DNA from: Erysipelotrichaceae bacterium NK3D112
Lineage (GTDB): Bacteria; Bacillota_I; Bacilli_A; Erysipelotrichales; Erysipelotrichaceae
Reading direction: 5' to 3'
Assembly: GCA_000701725.1 (NCBI GenBank)
Contig: JNJQ01000006.1
Span: 1-64,000, forward strand
DNA: 64,000 nt
Part shown: positions 27,973 to 36,396 of the stretch, piece by piece
How positions within the stretch are numbered: position 1 is the stretch's first letter
Layout of the letters: each line of letters begins with the position of its first letter
Notes under the pieces: model-generated
The model's input: only the letters and a program-made list of their open reading frames with translations
Told to the model about the DNA's origin: nothing
Database searches by the model: none
Program-made: the position numbers and the translations under genes

Positions 27973-29292
27973 ATGAGTGAGACAAAGAAATCATTCTTTG
28001 AAAGATTTCAGACATTTATGGAAGAAAAACTTCTTCCGGTAGGCACTGCAATTTCGAACCAGAGACATCTGGCATCTATCCGTGACGGTATGACAATTCT
28101 GATTCCGCTGACAATCATCGGCGGCTTTGCGATTCTTCTTGCCGTACCGCCGGTACCGGCAACTGTAACGGAACCGTCCAATTTCCTCTATGCATTCCTT
28201 CTGGCATGGCAGGCTTGGGCAGGCGCTCATTCCCAGATTCTTTTGATTCCTTATTATCTGTCCATCGGCTGCATTTCTCTGTATGTCGTTGCAGGTATTG
28301 CATACTTCCTTTCAAAGAGATACGGACTCAACACCATCAATAACGTCGTCGGAGCTCTGTTCGTATTCCTGATCGTTTCCAATGCGGTGGATATCTCCAC
28401 GGGTTCCATCAACATGGGCATGCTCGGGGCCGGATATATGTTCGGTGCCATCATCATTGCGATCCTGTGTGTGGAGATCAACCGTTTCTTCGCTGAAAAG
28501 AACATTACAATCAAGATGCCGGATTCCGTTCCTCCCAATGTCGCGGCTCCGTTCATCGTATTGATTCCGATGATCTTCGAAGTGGTTGTATTCTCACTGG
28601 TCAATTCCCTGATCACTTCCTGGACAGGCGCAGGTATCACATCCCTGATCTTCACACTGTTCCAGCCGCTGCTCAAGGCAACCAACTCTCTGCCTTCCAT
28701 TCTGTTCCTGATGCTGCTGTCCACACTGTTCTGGTTCTTCGGCATCCATGGCGACAACATGACCAGCCCGATCACCAGCCCGATTATCACTGCCAACCTG
28801 GCTGCCAATCTGGCTGCTTATCAGGCAGGTCAGCCGCTCGAATTCATCATGGCAGGCAATCTCGCTGTTTACGGCGGATGGATCACATATCATGCGTATG
28901 TCGTCGCAATGATGTTCTTCTGCAAGTCCGAACAGCTCAGAACACTTCCGAAGATTTCCGCGATTCCTTCTCTGTTCAATATCAATGAGCCCAATGTCTT
29001 CGGTGTTCCGACCGTCCTGAACGTATTCACATTGATTCCTTCCATTATCTGCCTGGTGATCAACCTGACCGCCTACTATCTGCTGGCAGCTGCCAACATC
29101 ATCGGCAAACCGTTCCTGACACTGCCGTTTACAACACCGGTCGCCATTCAGGCCTTCCTGTCCACCATGGACTTCCGCAATGCAATCCTGGTCATCGTTC
29201 TGTTCTTTGTCGACCTGGCAATCGCTGTTCCGTTCTTGCGTGCGTATGACAAGCAGCTGCTTGCCCAGGAAAATGCATCCAAAGCTGAATAA
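27973..29292 (+). CDS. PTS EIIC component, lactose/cellobiose family (second copy)
   Basis: A 439-residue sugar permease of the same family as the one at 358-1671. Landmarks are KMPDSVPPNVA near residue 177, FGIHGDN near 258 and NINEPNVFGVP near 340, with the substrate-site NEP. The start at 27973 is set by GGAAAGGGG upstream. It is divergent from the RpiR regulator and followed 5 bp after its stop by an MBL-fold hydrolase. As in the first cluster, EIIA and EIIB are missing. The absence of a GH1 gene here points to a different substrate from the first system. Confidence 0.9.
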   Translation: MSETKKSFFERFQTFMEEKLLPVGTAISNQRHLASIRDGMTILIPLTIIGGFAILLAVPPVPATVTEPSNFLYAFLLAWQAWAGAHSQILLIPYYLSIGCISLYVVAGIAYFLSKRYGLNTINNVVGALFVFLIVSNAVDISTGSINMGMLGAGYMFGAIIIAILCVEINRFFAEKNITIKMPDSVPPNVAAPFIVLIPMIFEVVVFSLVNSLITSWTGAGITSLIFTLFQPLLKATNSLPSILFLMLLSTLFWFFGIHGDNMTSPITSPIITANLAANLAAYQAGQPLEFIMAGNLAVYGGWITYHAYVVAMMFFCKSEQLRTLPKISAIPSLFNINEPNVFGVPTVLNVFTLIPSIICLVINLTAYYLLAAANIIGKPFLTLPFTTPVAIQAFLSTMDFRNAILVIVLFFVDLAIAVPFLRAYDKQLLAQENASKAE

Positions 29293-29297
29293 GATCA

Positions 29298-30122
29298 ATG
29301 GACAGAGTTTATTTCACACACGAGAGACTGAACGATCATATCATCCGCATCCGTGATATCTGCGGAACCTTCCTGTACCTGGTGACAGGAGACGAAAAAG
29401 CCGTACTTCTGGATACAGGCGACGGGTTCGGGGATCTGAGATCCTATGTGGAATCACTGACGGATCTTCCCGTCACCGTAATCCTGACCCATGGCCATCT
29501 TGACCATGCCTGCGGAGCGATTCATTTCAAAGACTGCGATATCTGGATGAATCCGGATGATGCGCCGGTCTACGAGGCACACACAAAGATTGAATACAGA
29601 AGAAAGTTTCATGAGAAAAAGCCTGAGGTAAGCAGTATTCCGCTCACGGACTACGATCCGGCTTATACCGGAGAACTGCTCAGTCTTCATGACGGGCAGC
29701 GGTTTGATCTTGGCAATGTTCATATCACTATGGTCAGTGTCAAAGGACATACACCCGGTATGATGTGCGCGCTTATTGAAGAGGACAGAGTCATGCTGTT
29801 CGGAGATGCCTGCGGTGTATTCGTTCTGCTGTTTGATGAATATTCAAGCACCGTTTCGGAATACCGGGAAAGTCTTCTCCATCTGAAAAAGTATGAAGAC
29901 CGCTATGACCGCATCATCCGCAATCATGGCACCGGTGAATCTCCAAAAGAGCTTTTGGATAATGTGATTGAGTGCTGCGATCTGATCCTTGCCGGCAAAG
30001 ATGATCATGAACCGGTTGAATTCAACGGCATGCACCTGCATCTGGCAAAAGCAATGAATAATGGTGAACGCCTTGATGGCAGACAGGGCAACATTGCCTA
30101 CGCGGCAGACAAAAGAAAATAA
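29298..30122 (+). CDS. metallo-beta-lactamase-fold hydrolase
   Basis: A cytoplasmic MBL-superfamily protein with the metal motif THGHLDH (near residue 61), a later GHTPG histidine (near 150) and GDACG (near 168), all in the glyoxalase-II-like arrangement. The 274-residue length fits the single-domain group. It sits in the RpiR-controlled PTS operon, so it may act on a phosphorylated or lactonised sugar product, but that is inferred from context only. A weak hairpin follows. Confidence 0.82.
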   Translation: MDRVYFTHERLNDHIIRIRDICGTFLYLVTGDEKAVLLDTGDGFGDLRSYVESLTDLPVTVILTHGHLDHACGAIHFKDCDIWMNPDDAPVYEAHTKIEYRRKFHEKKPEVSSIPLTDYDPAYTGELLSLHDGQRFDLGNVHITMVSVKGHTPGMMCALIEEDRVMLFGDACGVFVLLFDEYSSTVSEYRESLLHLKKYEDRYDRIIRNHGTGESPKELLDNVIECCDLILAGKDDHEPVEFNGMHLHLAKAMNNGERLDGRQGNIAYAADKRK

Positions 30123-30129
30123 AGAAAAC

Positions 30130-30162
30130 AAGTCATATGCGATGAGTATATGGCTTATTTCT
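30130..30162 (+). terminator. probable terminator after the MBL-fold gene
   Basis: AAGTCATAT (30130-30138) pairs with ATATGGCTT (30148-30156) including one G-U pair; a short T-run follows. The stem is AT-rich and modest. Confidence 0.5.
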
Positions 30163-30189
30163 TGAAAGAATCAGAATTATATATAAGAT
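30162..30189 (+). promoter_or_regulatory. possible promoter of the AEC transporter gene
   Basis: TTGAAA and TAAGAT are separated by 16 AT-rich bases, about 30 bases before the gene. Confidence 0.4.
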
Positions 30190-30221
30190 AGAAACAGCAA
30201 ATCAGAAAAGAAGGGCCGTAT

Positions 30222-31139
30222 ATGAATTTTAAAGAGCTGTTCATATTGCAGTTTATGATGTTTGCCGAAATGACTGCCGGCTGGCTGCTGTGCAAGGCAA
30301 AGATCCTGAATCCCAAAGACAGAAGTGTATTCTCCAAAGCGGTGGTGAATCTTCTGTTACCATGCAATATCGTCAAATCATTCCAGACCGAACTGAATGC
30401 GGATCTGATGAAAGACTTCATGATTGTGCTGCTGGTCTCCATCGGCATCCAGATCTTCTGCACCATCCTGGCTTCAACACTTTTCAACAGAATGAAAAAG
30501 GAACAGAAGCCGGTGCTGCAGTACGCGACGGTCTGTTCCAATGCCGGATTCTTAGGCAACGCAGTGGCAGAAGGCGTATATGGTGAAATGGGACTGCTCT
30601 ATGGGCAGATCTATCTGATCCCTTTGCGCATTGTCATGTGGACAGCAGGTATCTCCTATTTCGAAGGAAAGTCGGATTTCAGGTCAAAGCTGATCAAGAT
30701 TATCACCCATCCGTGCATCATCGCGGTCATCATCGGACTGGTGCTGATGATTTCGGGTATCACGCTTCCTTCCGCAATCGACCGCACCCTGACGTCCCTT
30801 GGCAGATGTTCCACACCGCTGATTATGTTATTCCTGGGAATGGTGTTGGCTGAAACCGGATTTGAGGGCATGATCAGCAAGGATACCTTATTATTCTCCC
30901 TGCTCAGACTGATTCTGATTCCGGCTGCGGTATTGCTGGTATGCCGCATTCTCAATGTGGGCGCATTCATCACCGGTCTTTCCGTGCTTCTTGCGGCGAT
31001 GCCCGCGGGCAGCACAACTTCCGTGCTTGCGGAACAATACAAGGCGGATGTCGCCTTTGCGTCAAAAGTTGTCGTATTGACAACGCTGGGTTCAATTATC
31101 CTATTGCCGGCATGGGTTTATCTTCTTCAGGTGATCTGA
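30222..31139 (+). CDS. AEC family transporter (auxin efflux carrier type)
   Basis: A membrane carrier of about ten helices in the BART superfamily; relatives export or import organic acids such as malate. The 305-residue length and pattern of two five-helix halves fit. Conserved features include NLLLPCNIVKSF near residue 43, CSNAGFLGN near 106 and AAMPAGSTTSVLAEQYKAD near 262. Substrate is unknown. AGAAGGG precedes the ATG. It appears monocistronic; the next 250 bp hold a separate small transcription unit. Confidence 0.85.
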   Translation: MNFKELFILQFMMFAEMTAGWLLCKAKILNPKDRSVFSKAVVNLLLPCNIVKSFQTELNADLMKDFMIVLLVSIGIQIFCTILASTLFNRMKKEQKPVLQYATVCSNAGFLGNAVAEGVYGEMGLLYGQIYLIPLRIVMWTAGISYFEGKSDFRSKLIKIITHPCIIAVIIGLVLMISGITLPSAIDRTLTSLGRCSTPLIMLFLGMVLAETGFEGMISKDTLLFSLLRLILIPAAVLLVCRILNVGAFITGLSVLLAAMPAGSTTSVLAEQYKADVAFASKVVVLTTLGSIILLPAWVYLLQVI

Positions 31140-31228
31140 GTTATATGCATTTTGCTTTATTCTCAGCAGGGCATAAAATCATGCAATCATCTTAATGAAT
31201 CACATAATTTAACATAATGTTTACATAA

Positions 31229-31256
31229 TTGACCGACGGTCGGTTGCTATTATAAC
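31229..31256 (+). promoter_or_regulatory. promoter with palindromic operator, upstream of candidate small RNA
   Basis: TTGACC and TATAAC are 16 bases apart. The palindrome ACCGACGGTCGGT (31232-31244) overlaps the -35 box and spacer and resembles TetR-family sites. The same core, GACCGnCGGTC, is at the flotillin promoter (7688-7716). Confidence 0.65.
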
Positions 31257-31262
31257 CATGCA

Positions 31263-31372
31263 GAAAGAAATCTGCCCTGAATGAATGCTCCCCCTTAGCA
31301 TCTCATCAGTGAATTCTATCCCCTTATATAATAAATCAATCGTGAAAAGGTCCCGGAAGGGATCTTTTCATT
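31263..31372 (+). ncRNA. candidate small RNA with C-rich loop
   Basis: A promoter is followed by about 110 bases without a convincing gene and then a strong terminator. The start of the transcript can fold GCAGA/TCTGC (31260-31264/31271-31275). A second hairpin, ATGCT/AGCAT (31285-31289/31297-31301), displays the loop CCCCCTT, complementary to Shine-Dalgarno sequences. C-rich loops of this kind are the seed regions of many Gram-positive regulatory RNAs. Alternatively it is an attenuated leader of the kinase gene that begins 22 bases beyond the terminator, or encodes an 8-codon leader peptide (start at 31258). Confidence 0.45.
31344..31372 (+). terminator. intrinsic terminator or attenuator
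   Basis: GAAAAGGTCCC (31344-31354) pairs with GGGATCTTTTC (31359-31369), 11 bp with one G-U pair and a four-base loop, followed by a short T-run. It lies directly before the uridine-kinase-like gene. Confidence 0.75.
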
Positions 31373-31393
31373 TGTCTGGTGTAATATATACGC

Positions 31394-31975
31394 ATGGAAA
31401 ACACAGTGAACAGAATCAGTGATGAAATCAGAAAGATCACAGAACAGAAATCACATTGCCTGATCGCTATCGACGGCAGATGCGCGTCCGGCAAAAGCAC
31501 GCTTGCCTCAATGCTTCATGAAAAACTCGGCGGTGCGCTTGTGCACATGGATGATTTCTTTTTAAGACCTGAACAGAGAACAAAAGAACGGTACAGCACA
31601 CCCGGTGAGAATGTGGATCATGAACGCTTCCTGGAGGAAGTATTAATGCCTTTGAGCAAAGGCGAAACAGCGCGCTTTCATCCGTTTGACTGCAATACCA
31701 TGTCCCTTTCTGAAACCGTACTGGAAGCGGACGGAAGCGGTCTTGTGATTGTGGAAGGCAGCTACAGCCATCATCCTCTGTTAAGAGATTATTACGATCT
31801 GAAACTCTTCCTGCATGTGCAGCTGCAGAGACAGCTGGAGAGGATCGCAAAGCGCAATCCCGCCAAACTGGAAGACTTTAAAACTAAATGGATTCCCTTT
31901 GAGGAACTCTATTTCAGCAATTATGACGTGATGAACAAAGCGGATCTTGTGATTGAAACAACGAATTTGTTTTAG
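31394..31975 (+). CDS. uridine-kinase-like P-loop kinase
   Basis: A 193-residue P-loop protein of the uridine kinase/nucleoside-kinase superfamily, with Walker A GRCASGKST near residue 29 and the HMDDFF motif near 50, followed by a basic lid region (LERIAKRNPAKLEDFKTKW). It resembles the short putative uridine kinases of Bacillota rather than canonical Udk. The substrate is uncertain. It has no strong ribosome binding site and follows a terminator/attenuator by 22 bp. Confidence 0.75.
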   Translation: MENTVNRISDEIRKITEQKSHCLIAIDGRCASGKSTLASMLHEKLGGALVHMDDFFLRPEQRTKERYSTPGENVDHERFLEEVLMPLSKGETARFHPFDCNTMSLSETVLEADGSGLVIVEGSYSHHPLLRDYYDLKLFLHVQLQRQLERIAKRNPAKLEDFKTKWIPFEELYFSNYDVMNKADLVIETTNLF

Positions 31976-32041
31976 CCATGGAAAAAGCATCATTATTTTT
32001 GTATGATACTCATGTAAGCGTTTTAAAAAACGGAGGATAAT

Positions 32042-32560
32042 ATGGCGAATTTACCTAAATGCCCGCATTGCGGATCCAAGAATGTCTCCAGAGTCGAAGG
32101 CTTCTACAGATGTGCAGACTGCCTCAATGATTTCGGCAGAACCCCTTATGATGACAACGGCATCCCGATGATCGAAGCGTGCTCGGGTCTTCGGTTCCGT
32201 CTTGGCGATCTGTTCAACGGATCCGTCAGACTGCGTCTTGGCCAGGATGGCGATGTATGTCTTTATGAGATTTATGATTCCAACGGCGGCGGTCTGAACA
32301 AGTATGCGGACATGCTGAGCAATGAGGAATGGAACAAATTCCGCAAAGAACTGTTTGAAAAAGTTTATGTCTATGACTGGGACAAGGAATACATTCCGGT
32401 CAATGACGGCAGAGATGTTTCTGAAGACGAGGAATGGGAACTCAGCGTCATCATCGATGAGAATGAGGAATACCTCTACAGAGGCTATGGTGCATACCCT
32501 GTTTATTGGGATAAATTCATGAAACTGCTCAAGCCGATTCTGGACAATCTCAACAAATAA
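32042..32560 (+). CDS. zinc-ribbon protein of unknown function
   Basis: The N-terminus carries CPHCGS and CADCLN, a short zinc ribbon; the remaining 130 residues form an acidic alpha/beta domain with many Trp and Tyr residues (EEWNKF, YVYDWDKEY, YPVYWDKF). I do not recognise the family. Soluble and probably cytoplasmic. It has a clear GGAGGATA ribosome binding site and a terminator 20 bp after its stop, so it is monocistronic. Confidence 0.72.
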   Translation: MANLPKCPHCGSKNVSRVEGFYRCADCLNDFGRTPYDDNGIPMIEACSGLRFRLGDLFNGSVRLRLGQDGDVCLYEIYDSNGGGLNKYADMLSNEEWNKFRKELFEKVYVYDWDKEYIPVNDGRDVSEDEEWELSVIIDENEEYLYRGYGAYPVYWDKFMKLLKPILDNLNK

Positions 32561-32579
32561 TCAGCTTTAAACACATCGT

Positions 32580-32607
32580 AAAAAGGCATTATTTGCCTTT
32601 TTTTTTT
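32580..32607 (+). terminator. terminator after the zinc-ribbon gene
   Basis: AAAAAGGCA (32580-32588) pairs with TGCCTTTTT (32594-32602), followed by more Ts. The -35 box of the trk promoter lies within its right arm. Confidence 0.85.
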
Positions 32608-32620
32608 GCAGTGTTACAAT
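32593..32620 (+). promoter_or_regulatory. promoter of the trkA-trkH operon
   Basis: TTGCCT and TACAAT are 16 bases apart, about 33 bases before trkA. The -35 box is shared with the preceding terminator. Confidence 0.55.
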
Positions 32621-32652
32621 GAGAAAGCTATTACCAAAAAAGGAAAACGACT

Positions 32653-34023
32653 ATGAAGATATTAATCGCGGGAGCGGGAAAGGTCGGCAGAGCACTGACC
32701 GATGAGCTCTCAAAAGAAGGACATGACGTTACCGTCATTGATATGAACAGCGATGTGCTTGAAAATGCCGTCAGCAACTATGATGTCATCACCCTGCAGG
32801 GAAACAGCGCCTCCATGTCCGTGCTTGAGGAAGCCGGAGTCAGAAACATGGATCTTCTGATCGCTGCCACCAACGCGGATGAGGTCAACATGCTTGCGGT
32901 CATTACGGCTAAAGCTCTGAATCCGGATATTCATACGATTGCGCGTATCCGCAATCCTGAATATGTGGAACAGGCCAGAAGCATGCGCGATGTGTTCGCA
33001 CTTTCACTGATTATCAACCCTGAACAGCAGACCGCTCATGAAATCGCAAGACTGCTGAGATATCCGGGTTTCTTAAAGAGAGAAACATTTGCCAAGGCAA
33101 GAGCGGAAATCGTCGAACTCAAGGTCGCGAAAGGCTCCAAGCTCGCCAAGGTTCAGATGAAGAATCTGTCCAGCGCGACAAGGGCACAGATCCTGGTTGC
33201 GGCAGTCCTGCGCCAGGGCAAGGCGATCATGCCGGACGGCAACTTCACCATTCAGGAAGGCGACCGTCTGTTTGTGACCGGCGATCCGGAACAGCTGCAC
33301 CAGATGCTCATTCATATCGGCATTATCAACATGCCCGTATCCCATGTCATCATGGCCGGCGGCAGCCGCATCTCCTATTATCTGGCGGAGGAGCTGAACA
33401 AATATCACATCGCCACCAGCATTATCGAAATCGATAAGAAGAAGTGCCGTGAGCTTGCGGAAATGCTTCCGTTCACAACTGTCATCAACGGCGATGTGTC
33501 CAACCGTGCGGTTCTCGACAGTGAGGACATCGGCGATTATGACGCGGTAGTCTCACTGACCGGTATCGATGAGCTCAACGTCGTCACTTCCCTTTATGCC
33601 CATATGCACCAGGTGCCCAACATTGTCACCAAGCTCGGCAGAGGCGGGGAAGGCGAGCTGATTGAAAACATGCCGATCGGCAGTGTGATCTGTCCGAAGG
33701 AATTGTGCACAATGCACATTGTCCGTTACGTCAGAGCGATGCAGACAAAAGAAGGCGCAGCCCTTTCCATTCACAGAATCGCCGACGGCAAGATCGAAGC
33801 GATCGAATTTACCGCGGATAAAGACACAAAGCATCTCGGCGAAAAGCTGAAGAATATCCGTACCAGAAAGAATGCCTTGATTGTTTCAATCAGCCATGGC
33901 AAAACTTCCGAAATCGCAAACGGTGAATCCTCATTCAATATCGGGGATACCGTGGTCGTTATTACAGATACCGAAAGCACAATCAATCAGCTGAATGATA
34001 TCTTCGAGGATACGCTCTCATGA
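32653..34023 (+). CDS. trkA: Trk potassium uptake regulatory subunit TrkA
   Basis: A cytoplasmic gating subunit of the Trk/Ktr potassium uptake system. It has two tandem RCK units: an N-terminal Rossmann domain starting ILIAGAGKVGRAL (3-15), an RCK_C domain, a second Rossmann unit (HVIMAGGSRISYYLAEEL near residue 232) and a final RCK_C. The 456-residue length is typical of double-RCK TrkA. In the second unit the glycine motif GGSRIS is less canonical, as is usual. It overlaps trkH by ATGA, so the gating and membrane subunits are made together. Confidence 0.95.
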   Translation: MKILIAGAGKVGRALTDELSKEGHDVTVIDMNSDVLENAVSNYDVITLQGNSASMSVLEEAGVRNMDLLIAATNADEVNMLAVITAKALNPDIHTIARIRNPEYVEQARSMRDVFALSLIINPEQQTAHEIARLLRYPGFLKRETFAKARAEIVELKVAKGSKLAKVQMKNLSSATRAQILVAAVLRQGKAIMPDGNFTIQEGDRLFVTGDPEQLHQMLIHIGIINMPVSHVIMAGGSRISYYLAEELNKYHIATSIIEIDKKKCRELAEMLPFTTVINGDVSNRAVLDSEDIGDYDAVVSLTGIDELNVVTSLYAHMHQVPNIVTKLGRGGEGELIENMPIGSVICPKELCTMHIVRYVRAMQTKEGAALSIHRIADGKIEAIEFTADKDTKHLGEKLKNIRTRKNALIVSISHGKTSEIANGESSFNIGDTVVVITDTESTINQLNDIFEDTLS

Positions 34024-35480
34024 ATCTCAGAATGATGATGCGGATTATCGCATATGTGCTGTTTGTCGAAGCGGCTTTGATGATACCGCCGGTGCTGATC
34101 AGCCTTGTGCTTCATGAAACCGCCTCGGTTCAGGCATTTCTGATCAGTATCGCGATTATCGTCGGTGTGGCGGGATTCCTGTATGCCATCACCATCAAGG
34201 CCAGCGGCAAACGGTTCTATGCGCGGGAAGGTCTGGCAACAACCGGTCTCTCCTGGATTTTCTTAGGAGCGCTGGGATGTCTGCCCTTCGTGCTTTCCGG
34301 CGCGATTCCAAGCTATGTCGACGCGCTGTTTGAAATGGTGTCCGGCTTTACCACAACCGGTTCCTCCATTCTTAACAATGTGGAAATTCTCCCCAAGGGA
34401 ATCTTATGGTGGAGATCCTTCTCACACTGGGTCGGCGGTATGGGCGTGCTTGTCTTCCTGATGTCCATTGTTTCGGTATCCGGAAAGAACCAGGGTTTCA
34501 CACTGCATATCATGCGTTCGGAATCTCCCGGCCCGGCGGTCGGCAAGATGGTTCCGCGAATGAAAGACACAGCCAAAATCCTTTACTGGATTTATACCGG
34601 CATGACGGTCATCAATATCGTTCTCTTGAAACTCGGCGGACTGTCACTGTTTGATTCATGCTGTCTGGCATTCGGCACAGCCGGCACCGGCGGATTCGGT
34701 GTCTTGAATGATTCCTTTGCCAGCTACAGTCCCTATATCCAGAATGTCACGACACTGTTCATGCTGCTGTTCTCGGTCAACTTCTCCATCTACTATCTGA
34801 TTCTGATGAAGAATTTCTCCGCGGCATTCGGCGATGAGGAGTTCAAGCTCTTCTGGGCGGCCGTATTCGTGGCAACCGCAGCGATCGCGATCAATGTCAG
34901 ACCGCTGTACTCAACTCTTGAGGAAACCATCCGCCACAGCGCATTCACAGTCGGTACAATCATGTCCACCACCGGATATGCGACCACGGACTTTGATTTA
35001 TGGCCTTCCTTTGCGAAATCCATTGTGGTGCTGATGATGTTCTGCGGTGCCTGCGCAGGAAGCACGGGCGGCGGCTTCAAACAGATCAGACTTCTGCTGT
35101 TATGGAGAAGCCTGAGAAGAAACCTGCACAGATCCATGCATCCGTCTGAAGTACGTGCCATCCATGTCAACGGACGTGCGATTGATGAAGGCATCATCCA
35201 TAACACCCATGCTTATCTGGTTGCTTATGTGATCATCATCATTGTCAGCGTGCTGGTGATTTCCCTGGACGGCTTCAATTTCGAAACAAACTTCACGGCG
35301 GTCATGGCAACGCTCAACAACATCGGTCCGGGACTTTCCCAGGTCGGTCCGACCTGCAACTTCTCCGGATACAGCGATCTTTCCAAGCTCGTGCTCACCG
35401 CGGATATGCTGGCGGGCAGACTGGAGATCTATCCGATGCTCATTCTCATTTCCAAGAGCGCCTGGAAGAAGGCAAGATAA
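34020..35480 (+). CDS. trkH: Trk potassium uptake membrane subunit TrkH
   Basis: The potassium-translocating subunit, with four M1-P-M2 repeats. Selectivity-filter loops are visible as TTTGSS (near residue 112), GTGGFG (near 222), STTGYAT (near 318) and NNIGPG (near 437). The 486-residue length is normal. It is coupled to trkA and followed by a terminator. Confidence 0.94.
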   Translation: MNLRMMMRIIAYVLFVEAALMIPPVLISLVLHETASVQAFLISIAIIVGVAGFLYAITIKASGKRFYAREGLATTGLSWIFLGALGCLPFVLSGAIPSYVDALFEMVSGFTTTGSSILNNVEILPKGILWWRSFSHWVGGMGVLVFLMSIVSVSGKNQGFTLHIMRSESPGPAVGKMVPRMKDTAKILYWIYTGMTVINIVLLKLGGLSLFDSCCLAFGTAGTGGFGVLNDSFASYSPYIQNVTTLFMLLFSVNFSIYYLILMKNFSAAFGDEEFKLFWAAVFVATAAIAINVRPLYSTLEETIRHSAFTVGTIMSTTGYATTDFDLWPSFAKSIVVLMMFCGACAGSTGGGFKQIRLLLLWRSLRRNLHRSMHPSEVRAIHVNGRAIDEGIIHNTHAYLVAYVIIIIVSVLVISLDGFNFETNFTAVMATLNNIGPGLSQVGPTCNFSGYSDLSKLVLTADMLAGRLEIYPMLILISKSAWKKAR

Positions 35481-35488
35481 CAGATACA

Positions 35489-35516
35489 GACTCTCATATA
35501 CGGGAGTCTTTTCTTT
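35489..35516 (+). terminator. terminator of the trk operon
   Basis: GACTCTC (35489-35495) pairs with GGGAGTC (35502-35508), followed by a T-rich run. Confidence 0.8.
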
Positions 35517-35577
35517 TCATGCATATCATTTGAAGGCGATTCCCGATATAATACAGACAGTCATATGGAGAATGTAT

Positions 35578-36348
35578 ATGAATAATCTTGTGTTTTTTGA
35601 TATCGACGGAACCCTCGCAATCAGAACTGATGTGCCCGCAAGCGCGGAAGAAGCTTTGAAAGTATTGCGCGCCAATGGAGATAAGGTATTTATCTGTACG
35701 GGCAGAAATCCCGCCTATGTGAAAAAGAATTTCTCCGCATATGCGGACGGTTTTATCTGTTCCAACGGACGTATGGCCTTCATGGGTGATGAGATTCTTT
35801 ACAACCATCCGTTAAGCAGGGAACAGATTGTCTTCATCCAGGATAAGCTTGATGAAATCGGCGGAGGATATCAGTTCAATGGCGCCACTCACGGTTTCTA
35901 TGGCGGACCTGAGGAAGGCTTCAAAGTTCTGGCCGATGTGCAGTTTGACGGCTATGTGATTCACGAAAAGAATCCGGACAATATGGATTCGGTCTATGCC
36001 CTGGATGTCTGGTTCAGCAGTGTTGAAATGCGCCATCAGATGGAAGATGCGCTCAAAGGCATCTGTCTGCTCAATCCCCACGGACCTCATCCCAGTGCTG
36101 ATGTAACCGTGCTTGGCATTGACAAGGGAACCGCTCTGATCCATGTGGCGGAAAAACTCGGCGTACCCATTGAAAACACATATGCATTCGGAGACGGCGT
36201 CAATGATCTGTGCATGATTGAGGCAGCCGGACATGGTATTGCGATGGGCAACGCGGTCGATGCGTTAAAAGAAAAAGCCGAATACATCACCACGCCGATT
36301 CTTGAGGACGGAGTGAAGAACGGACTGAAACACTACAACCTGATTTAA
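35578..36348 (+). CDS. HAD superfamily (Cof-type) phosphatase
   Basis: A cytoplasmic sugar- or nucleotide-phosphate phosphatase. Motif I DIDGTL (8-13) carries the nucleophile and acid aspartates; motif II is in ICTGRNP; motif III/IV is GDGVNDLCMI near residue 206, with the conserved lysine in the preceding GIDKGTA. The C2 cap of about 95 residues marks it as Cof-type (YidA-like). The start at 35578 follows GGAG; a TTG further up is ignored. A TATAAT box lies at 35547-35552. A second Cof-type enzyme is encoded at 39739-40551. Confidence 0.88.
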   Translation: MNNLVFFDIDGTLAIRTDVPASAEEALKVLRANGDKVFICTGRNPAYVKKNFSAYADGFICSNGRMAFMGDEILYNHPLSREQIVFIQDKLDEIGGGYQFNGATHGFYGGPEEGFKVLADVQFDGYVIHEKNPDNMDSVYALDVWFSSVEMRHQMEDALKGICLLNPHGPHPSADVTVLGIDKGTALIHVAEKLGVPIENTYAFGDGVNDLCMIEAAGHGIAMGNAVDALKEKAEYITTPILEDGVKNGLKHYNLI

Positions 36349-36355
36349 AACACGG

Positions 36356-36375
36356 AGCCGGTCAATACCGGCTTC
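36356..36375 (+). terminator. weak hairpin between HAD and phosphatase genes
   Basis: AGCCGGT (36356-36362) pairs with ACCGGCT (36367-36373) but the T-run is only TTC, so it may pause or protect the RNA end rather than terminate fully. Confidence 0.4.
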
Positions 36376-36396
36376 ACTCATCAGAGAGGAGCGTCA

